From Mantis religiosa (taxonomy: Eukaryota > Arthropoda > Insecta > Mantodea > Mantidae), in NCBI GenBank assembly GCA_030765055.1, contig CM060958.1:79382827-79446826 (forward strand): 64,000 nucleotides of DNA, given 5' to 3'. Made by a program: the position numbers and the translations under genes. The stretch's first letter is position 1; each line of letters begins with the position of its first letter. Positions 56,719 to 64,000 of this stretch are shown one piece after another. Below the pieces are notes generated by a model. It saw only the letters and a list, made by a program, of their open reading frames with translations. It searched no databases and was not told where the DNA came from.

Positions 56719-57334
56719 CGCCCGCCTCGGTAGCGTAGATGGTAGCACGTCTGCCTCACGTTCAAGAGGTTCCGAGTTCGAATCTCGGTCAGGGTGAGTT
56801 ACCTAGATAAGGTTTTTCCGGATTTTCCCTTATCCTTAAAGACGAATGTCGGGTAGCTCTAAGCTCCATGGACCCCGGACTCATATGAGCATCATTTCAA
56901 GATCTATCAAGAACCTTAGCCTATATAGGCTAGTGTGGAGAAATTATTAATTTCAATCAATTAACTAAAATAATAAGAGTTAAATGATGACGCCTGGGAC
57001 TCAAGTACTTACAATAGTAACTCGCCACAAAAGGTGTATCTCGAATGCGAGAGCTCCTAGTGGTCTACCGGGGAAATATACGAGTCAACTGGAAAATGTA
57101 ATGTCAGGACGGCACGTTGGCTCAAAGGTTAAGAGCGACTGGACGGAAACCAGGAGATCCGTGGTTCAAATCCCGACCATGGCATTGAATTTTTCATGTT
57201 GACTCTATCTATCAAGAACCTTAGCCTATATACGGCTAGTGTGGAGAAATGATTAATTTCCGTCAATTAATTAAAATCATTTCAACCATTTCATTCATCG
57301 TCCGATATGACTTAACGTTGGAGGAGGTAAATTG
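56719..57334 (+). mobile_element. SINE-A copy 7, split by SINE-C, nested in M6
   Basis: The first part 56719-56900 has cgcccgcctcggtagcgtag and B-box gagttcgaatctcgg. It resumes at 57276 with atcatttcaaccatttcatt to acgttggaggaggtaaatt. Confidence 0.93.
56891..57285 (+). mobile_element. SINE-C copy 9 with 10-bp TSD and direct terminal repeats
   Basis: atcatttcaa at 56891-56900 and 57276-57285 flanks a 375-bp insert inside SINE-A. The insert begins with a roughly 70-bp block (tctatcaagaaccttagcct to atcaattaactaaaa) and ends with the same block in the same orientation (from 57207). The tRNA-like module, missing a few bases near its start, lies between at about 57112-57182. Confidence 0.92.
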
Positions 57335-57910
57335 AAGGGGCAAACATTTTCTTTCAGATCTTCGTCATTGTTGAAGTTTTGACCGCCAAGGAAACATTTG
57401 AGATGCAAAAACAGATGCAAGTAGCTAGGCGCGAGGTCAGGGCTGTAAGGGGATGGTCAAACACGTCCCAGCCAAATCTCTGTAGGATGTTTTCGTCGCA
57501 TTTACAGTGTGTGGTCGTGCGTTGTCGTGAAGAAACACAACACCTTTTGACATTCCTCGGAGCTTATTCTGTATTGCGCGGCGCAGTTTCCTAAGTGTCT
57601 TGCAATGAACATCTGCTTTCACAAGCGGCGGGATTTTCAAGCGGCATTGTAAACAAGCACAACAAAGCGTACGTGGTTGACAGCGATCTCACAATGGCCC
57701 AAATTTATTTTCTCCTTGATACAGAACGTTTACCGTGCATGTGCGGAACTGCGATCGCAGCGCTGCAGCTGAGATAAATTGAAACAGAACTTACTTTCTG
57801 GACGCCCCTTGTACATCCTCCCAAAGTTTCAATTGTGTCCTACTATTGTTTCAAAACTTATGACATACTGAAATTGTCCATGTTTATATGAATTGCACTA
57901 TATATTTTGT

Positions 57911-58514
57911 CCCTTTTATAACTAAAACGCTCTTGGTGTACGGCAGGGCCAGGAATGGGCAAATATGTAAAGAGATGCTCAAATGAGCCCAGAATACACA
58001 TAATTGGTTATTCGACATTTCTACAAGCAAGAGAATATTCAGGAAAATCAGAACCTCTTAAATGTTAGTATAAATATACCATGAAGTTGCGTACCAACCT
58101 TGAATGAATGGATGTATATCTATTTCTCAATACAAAGGTTAGATAACTGGATTCTACAAAAGGTAAATTATTTCCTTATGATTACAATACTTAAACTTTT
58201 CAACTTCTAGATAAATAAAAGGATACCAAAGTTTTGTAGAAAAGGTCTGCATTGTTTGGTTTCTAAGAGATAAATTCCCTTGTGGTATTCAAAACAAATA
58301 TTTGCACGGTAACATAAAATCTGTTTTGTAATACATATTTTATATTTCAAACAGGATAATGTTAGAGAAGTACCAAGGATTGTTTGAATGAATGCCCCCT
58401 CCCACGAGAAACGTTGCAACTTCTCACTTGAATATGGCAAAAAATTGAGTAGTACCATTTTACATTATGGCGTCAAATGATAGATTTTATTGATAAAACA
58501 TGACTGATCAGTTC
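57911..58514. other. Unassigned stretch
   Basis: Short frames only, nothing recognised. Confidence 0.35.
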
Positions 58515-59465
58515 ACTTTCTTCTCGGGCAGCCAGCCAGGTGGAAAGAAAATTAGATATCAACGTATCGGGAGTGTGCATCTCTCCCATCATCAGGATAT
58601 TTATAAAATGTTATAACCACCAATGAAGCACTGGATATAACACAACTATAAACAAAGACAAAACACTATCAAAATTCGCATTACTGATTAGAATACTGTT
58701 TTCAGTAAATTAAATGCCAGGTCAGGAGATGGCGTGAGTATAGAAAATTGTGTCAAAGAAACGTAACTTAATTATCAAGCTGTATTGATCTTTGCTTCTT
58801 AAATCGAGGATTTCCATTCTTAAGGCCGGTTTCCAAGAGGAGCTGAACTGAAATCCAGCATCACGATTAAGCATACTCCTGTCAGAGGAAATCGCCAAAG
58901 CTTCCTTAATTTCTCCGCTCTCAGTAACTTGGCATTTTGCCAAGATGGTCGTCTCTCGAAAATTGGCTCTAAGGTCGTTATCAAAACAATTCTCTGCCAG
59001 TCCAGACTTCTCACATTGCATTAAACGAATGCTCCGTTGATGTTCGATTATTCTAGTGGCGATGCTCCTTCCGGTTTGTCCTACATACGGTGTCCCACAT
59101 TCACAGGGAATGCGGTACACTCCTGGAACTTGGAAGTCGAGTTTGTCTTTCACTGGTCTCAACAGATGTTTAACCTTCGGAGGTGGCTTGTGGATGGTCC
59201 TGCTGATTCTGCTGATTCTGCAGGTTAGATTGCCAGTAAACTGGATGCAGGCTGTAGCGGTAGGCTTATCTGACGCTTGCTGTATTACAAGTTTGCCTTT
59301 CCTAGCTTTGGTGATCGAGGCTTCATCGTCATAGCTTCATAGGCGGAGTAGCCGTTTTGCCGGAAAGTGAGTCTCATGTGCTGCAATTCTTGTTTTAAGT
59401 GGCCGGGATCAGAGATAGACAAAGCACTCTGGGCCAGTGTATTGAGAACTCCCAGTTGTTGAAAG
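58515..59465 (-). pseudogene. Penelope-like element fragment P3 with GIY-YIG domain
   Basis: The frame 58722-59162 reads KLDFQVPGVYRIPCECGTPY followed by VGQTGRS, a GIY-YIG variant (GVY and YVG) with the Cys pair of the Penelope zinc insertion, then TRIIEHQRSIR and a C-terminal SSSWKPA. Upstream, in other frames up to about 59465, are LNTLAQSALSISDPGHL and FRQNGYSAYEA, the end of the reverse transcriptase. Stops and shifts separate the blocks. The 3' part contains a mutated hammerhead-like motif. It is a different lineage from the 893-codon element but the same as P2. Confidence 0.88.
58555..58600 (-). ncRNA. Mutated hammerhead-like motif in P3
   Basis: Same layout as at 19585-19630: CTGATGA, stem GGGAG/CTCCC, then GAT instead of GAA before ACGT. 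The change hits a conserved core adenine, so this copy is probably inactive. Confidence 0.5.
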
Positions 59466-60679
59466 AAATGGAGAAGAAAAAATGGAGAAGAAAGTGAGCA
59501 TATTCCTCAACAGGAAAGCTCCAGGTCTTATTTTGATCTGTTTAGCTAGCTGAACTTTACATTTCAAGCAAAATAAAGACGAAAATTTCTAGGACTGTAT
59601 GTGTGAGCAAAAAGCTGGCAGCGAAGCCAACTTTGTAACCTTGCGGGGTTAAAAACTATCAAGCACATACACACATACACATTGGCCTGTTTTTGTAATA
59701 GTGCTGTTTTCAAATCAGACACACTCACGCATTTATAAGATATATTTAAAGTGCGCTGACGATACTAATATGTGAATACATATTTTATTTACTAACTTTA
59801 GGTGCATATTAAACAGGATTGGTAATTTATAACTATTTCAAACGCAGAGTTTTCCAAATTTAAAATATACATTCCCATACATATGCAACAATAACGTGGA
59901 AAACCTTGAAATAACAGAAGAGAATACAAATGTTTCTGTTTGTTGGTTCATATTCAGATTTAAATCCCTCTGAATATACCTATGCCAGCTTTAAAATAAA
60001 TCTGTCCGCTATGGGCTCAAAACTTTCGCTTTCTTCATATTAGAGTCTGTAAAGTGATTCTTTCTTATCTGATTTAACGTTATTCAGATTGCCAACTGCG
60101 AAAGTTTACCAGCTGCAGAAACCTTTATAATGAAGTTCGTGTCTACCAGCGGGAACGATGCAGAGCTCTTCCTTACAGAATATTAATAAAAAAGAGCCTG
60201 CCAAGTAATACAATAATCAGAACTGGCCAAGTTTCGAAGCGATTTTAACTAGCACTTGAATACGCTGCTGGAAACAGAGACAGAAGTCTGGAGAGTGGTT
60301 ACGAAATTAAATTGTATCTAATTTTCTGTCCTCTATGCCACACTGCTTGCCAGATCTGCTTTATTAAAGTGAAAATCGTATTTCAAGCTACACTACGGTC
60401 GTGGAGAGTGAAATCTGCAGCAAAGTATGGATAATAGCCATGCTTTATGACATAGACTCTTAGAGCAAATGCTGATAGTGCTGTTGCTATCTGTTGGATT
60501 ATCAGGGCTTTGGCATTTTGGAATTCCTTTAGCTTTGATTTCGTTCCGTATGAAGCCAAATGTTCAGACATGACCAAGTAGCGTAAATAATTTCATGGCA
60601 TACTCTCTAATAGTAGTGGGAATTTGGCTTATTGACTATATCATTAGATTAAGACGCTGGCAACATCTATACGTATCGG
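59466..60679. other. Unassigned stretch
   Basis: No recognised coding region or repeat. Confidence 0.35.
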
Positions 60680-60787
60680 TTGGATGGTAGCACACTTCTG
60701 ATTTGCGTATGTGGGCGTGGAGTCGGCAGTCGAGTTGGCAGGCTTAGGATCGCTAGTGGGCTGTTACGCAGTGGTGGATTAATATCC
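60680..60787 (+). mobile_element. SINE-E fragment
   Basis: ggttggatggtagcacactt, gtatgtgggcgtggagtcgg and cgcagtggtggattaat correspond to the 15468-15585 part of SINE-E copy 1. Confidence 0.6.
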
Positions 60788-61035
60788 GAGCCGTTGGCTC
60801 AGGGATAGCGTATGTCATCCGCATTCAGTAGATCATGGGCTTGATTCCCATTGCAAACCTTTCGGAAATATGGGTTTTTGAGGGATTTTCTCGGATGGCT
60901 ATGCGAATAGGGGAAGGTTGCCGGGGATGTGTAAGCCCCGGTGGAGAAATCGGTCACTACCAGTTTCAATTTGTAGCTGTTAGGGACCCTGCCCTTTGTT
61001 GTTTATTCTCTTATGGTACCGAGCCAGCAAGTACC
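60788..61035 (+). mobile_element. SINE-B copy 6
   Basis: cgagccgttggctcaggga corresponds to the SINE-B head, followed by gggcttgattcccattgc (B-box), tgagggattttctcggatgg and gttagggaccctgccctttg. The middle is shortened. Confidence 0.65.
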
Positions 61036-63307
61036 GAGCTAGAATCATCATCTGAAGACGCTCGTCGGAGTTATGATTGAAACGTCAGGAGAAGTTTCAT
61101 CCTTTGAACCACGGCCCACAAGCCCGGGAAATACATTTTATTGGATTAACGCCGGCCGTGAAAGCCTAAGCAAGTATATCCTTTATTATTCTTTACCACA
61201 TAAAGTGCTCATTTCTCTCGTTTTGTACTTTGTCTTTTGTGTAAACATTAGGTTTATCATTATCTCTCCAAAATTACTATAGTGTGCTTTTCTTCTTATC
61301 TTTTTGTCTACAAATCCGTTCCAGAAAGTAGGCAATAGAAACGGTACGTACTCTAATATTTGTTCCTAAATATATCCTTCTTTTCGTTTTTATTTATAAG
61401 TAAATTCAGGTATTCTCGTTTACTGTATTCAAAGCATAGGTTTAGCCCTTTTATATTTTGGTTAACTACAACGTGCATGAAGTGCTGATTTTTTAGATTA
61501 TTATTTTTTGACTGTACAATTATTTCAGTTATTCCGAGCACTTATAAATGGCCCTTACTTTACACTTTGTAAGTTTTCACATTTTCATAAAAGAGGATAT
61601 AGCATATATTCCGTAAATGTCGATGTCTTTTCCCTATAATTTACTTCAAAAGTGCAGTTAATAATGTCACAAATTATTTGAAATATTATTATTGGTTTAA
61701 GATCAATATCAGTGTCTTTATCGTATTTCATGTCTCCTAAATGGGCAAGTGGCTCACCCTTTACAAGATATTTATTTGGACAATTTAATATTCTTCACAG
61801 ATCTGATCAACTTAATGAATATCAAAGGGAACACTAATAATCACGTCGTCAGGAAATATTAAGTATATTTCATATTATTATAAAACAAACGTTCGCTAAT
61901 TATTTTCACTTTATAATTAGTTCAATAGTCAATATAAATGCATAAGTGAGTTATCAAGAAATAATAATTTTTCAGGACACTAGGAGTCTCTGAATTGAGG
62001 TTACAGTGACAGAGATATTTTTCTTTTCTCCTTAACTTCGTATTTTCGTAAGTATAATTTTATTAATTCATCTTACGGCTATTTGATATCGACTTAAATA
62101 GCTAAGTCCAGTTATACTTTAGCAGAAACTCACAATAATTATTTTAGAGACATAATTTGCATTTTATTATTATTTCGGTATTTCCCAATATTTTATATTT
62201 CTTGTAAGATGCAAACTAAGTTAGGCTGACGTCAGGGAAAGATCTTTTGCTCACCGTTCAGACTAAACGAGAGATAAAACGAAAATAACAGAAGACGTAT
62301 CCTCTTGTTCACTCTACCGGAATACGTCCAACTGTAATCTGTCTGATCGAAGTCCACCCTTAGCACCAAATTACATCCATGTCTACAATAAATTTAATTA
62401 GGAAGGGCCAGAGAAGAATAGGCTTAGGAAACAAAATCTGCCTGCTTTTTCCATTGATTCCTGTTCTCTTATTCTTTTCCTATGTGCTCTTCGTTCTACA
62501 AATAGTCTTCACAATACATTATCAGTCCATTCACGAAATGATCCAGCTACAATACCATGATCACCCCTACTCTACTCTATCTGAAACTTCTCTATAAGAG
62601 TAAAGAACAAGTTCCAATCTTCTCTCTACCTTATTTCCAGGAGAATGTGTCACTCCTACATTTACACATAATGCCATGCCAGTCAGCTGTTTATTTTATG
62701 TTCTATGCAACTTCCTAATTATACAAAAATGTGCATCTTATGGATGTAACCCTCACTGGAGTGACTTGATTATTTTGGTACTAATAAATACTGACCCGAC
62801 CTCAGCCAACTACTTACACCTAGGGCTAACATGACAAGCTACCTGTCTATAGTCTCACTAGCGGAGGACCATTAGGACAATACTTTGATTTTGCCACAAA
62901 GGTATGTTACAAAAACGTAGAAATAAAGATTTAAGTTAAGGGATTTTCTACTATATTCCTTTAACGCAGCTGATTGTTGTGGTTTCATAGTGCACCACCT
63001 GTTCCTTATATCCATTCCATGATGCCAATAACTGTAATTTCACTTCTGCTATTCAACTCTTTCAAAAACCTGGTACAAGTACGGAACAACCTTTTCATTC
63101 TCTCTCGATTATAACCTCGTTTGTTAACTGGTTCCCTCTTGATTTTCTTATAGAAGTGATAACGACTAGGTGAAGTCAAAACTTGGTTACTTTCGGAAAC
63201 TTTGCAGACGGTAAACACTGCCGCAGTCTAAGGAAATGCACCACGTTTATCTATGTCAGTGTGAACATGTTACACCAAGATGTTACGCATACCATTTTCT
63301 ACAATAG
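61036..63307. other. AT-rich unassigned stretch
   Basis: Over 2 kb without a recognised gene or repeat. Several short frames lack motifs. Confidence 0.4.
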
Positions 63308-64000
63308 GCCGGTCTGAAAAGTTTCGTACCTCAACATGAAGATAGCAGGACTCGTAAATAAAAGCTAGTAAATTTCGTTGTTCATCTGTTGAGAGTTACT
63401 CACCAAAGTTTCGGTCATTTTGAACGCTCAGTTGTTATGTAACAGTCATTTGAGTGAGTTGATATGAGTGTTTTTATGAAAATGGACAAAATCGAGTATC
63501 GAACTGTCATTAAGTATTTGTTTTTGAAAGACAATACGCCTACGCAAATCAAAGATGAGCTGGATTCTGTGTATGGGGACACAGTGACATTTTGGGCAGC
63601 TGAGTTTAAACGTGGCGGTAAGAGCTTGGGAGAGGATGAACGTTCGAGACGCCCCAAAACTGCAGCTACCGACGAAAACATCGCCAAAGTTCACCAAATG
63701 GTGCTAGACGACCGCCGAATTAAAGTTAAAGAGATAACAGAGGCTTTGACCATATCAAACTAACGTGTTTGTCACATACTAAATCAACATTTGGTTATGA
63801 GAAAGCTGTCCGCACGCTGGATGACGCGTTTGCTCACGTTAAATCAAAAACGTGTTTGAATGAACATTTCCAGCGCAGTTTAGGCACAATAAATCCGATT
63901 TTGGCCCTTATTAATTCTGCATATGAAACTTGCATACACCATTATACGCCCGAAACAAAAATACAGTCCAAACAGTGGACTGCAGAGGGGGAACCGGCTC
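63308..64000 (+). mobile_element. Mariner element M7, incomplete at the window edge
   Basis: The left end starts ggccggtctgaaaagtttcg after TA. The frame 63464-63763 gives KIEYRTVIKYLFLKDNTPTQ and FKRGGKSLGEDERSRRPKTA, the helix-turn-helix half of a mariner transposase, then RRIKVKEITEALTISN. A one-base shift follows, after which LVMRKLSARWM continues in another frame and HHYTPETKIQSKQWT appears near 63940, the first catalytic region (ETCIHHYT, with the usual Asp altered). The element continues beyond the window and is already broken. Confidence 0.88.

Larger units (their letters stand above)
56498..57811 (-). mobile_element. Mariner element M6, carrying a nested SINE
   Basis: Termini cgaggtacatccagaaagaa (left) and the complement of caaggggcgtccagaaagta (right) form inverted repeats. 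Minus-strand coding remains on both sides of the SINE. At 57437-57640 is ADVHCKTLRKLRRAIQNK and GVVFLHDNARPHT (second catalytic Asp). At 56560-56700 is FYEEDIQKRVPRYDKC followed by FGSYMEN and a stop (C-terminus). The N-terminal half is missing, and so is the third Asp region. It sits in the right inverted end of the older transposon. Confidence 0.85.
55865..57910 (+). mobile_element. Tc1/mariner-type element with long inverted ends, split by nested insertions
   Basis: The ends at about 55865-56040 and 56410-56497 plus 57812-57910 are inverted repeats. For example gtggaggacacttccaacat on the right is complementary to the same block near 56005-56025 on the left, and the similarity resumes after the nested mariner (cctcccaaa, ctgaaat). 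The plus frame 56270-56479 has WGYLKYRVYKYR and TLRKTSENMVRRVQTCI followed by GGHFQHFL, the C-terminal end of a Tc1/mariner-type transposase. The upstream catalytic region is mostly absent. Outer limits are approximate. Confidence 0.7.

Overview
The window looks like a gene-poor, repeat-saturated stretch of a large arthropod genome, most likely a hemimetabolous insect such as a cockroach or termite. That assignment is an inference from the mix of elements: irritans-type mariners, Penelope-like retroelements, piggyBac, hAT, a Helitron helicase remnant, non-LTR retrotransposons and many tRNA-derived SINEs. I recognise no host protein-coding gene and no ordinary tRNA or rRNA gene. One 1,000-base run of N (36242-37241) is an assembly gap. 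Family names SINE-A to SINE-F are labels I use only for this window.

Layout. 0-5 kb: SINE-B, SINE-A, a SINE-F repeat and a deleted mariner (3264-4173). 4.5-9 kb: a decayed second mariner lineage and a broken hAT-type transposase related in form to CGGBP1-like proteins (7437-8879). 9.9-15.8 kb: SINE-B, a non-LTR RNase H remnant, another deleted mariner (12075-12987), a SINE-C dimer, a SINE-D, an LTR-like repeat with a heat-shock-element-like array, then SINE-D and SINE-E. 17-25.9 kb: a mariner, an inverted SINE-C, a Penelope fragment, SINE-A with a long GA microsatellite, a non-LTR 3' end with a GAA tail and a mariner pseudogene. 27-31 kb: a PIF1/Helitron helicase remnant and several SINEs. 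31.5-36.2 kb: two Penelope-like elements head to head. The left one carries an intact 893-codon ORF (reverse transcriptase plus GIY-YIG endonuclease); the right one runs into the gap. 37-41 kb: a 207-bp foldback element, a Jockey-like reverse transcriptase remnant and a mariner. 42-50 kb: SINEs, microsatellites, an LTR-like repeat and a piggyBac remnant. 51-55.6 kb: a mariner between two copies of a 233-bp duplication, SINE-C arrays, a long foldback and a non-LTR 3' end. 55.9-57.9 kb: a four-level nest of insertions. 58.5-64 kb: a Penelope GIY-YIG fragment, two SINEs and the start of another mariner at the window edge.

Three points stand out. (1) SINE-C carries a tRNA-like module close to its 3' end. 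It occurs as direct or inverted composites of a roughly 314-bp unit, and several copies are flanked by clear target-site duplications. (2) Penelope-type sequences share a hammerhead-ribozyme-like motif with a self-complementary stem III, and a 207-bp foldback with its own 12-bp target-site duplication carries a related motif. (3) Five mariner copies lack the same N-terminal DNA-binding half but keep the catalytic-triad region, which suggests one deletion derivative was amplified.
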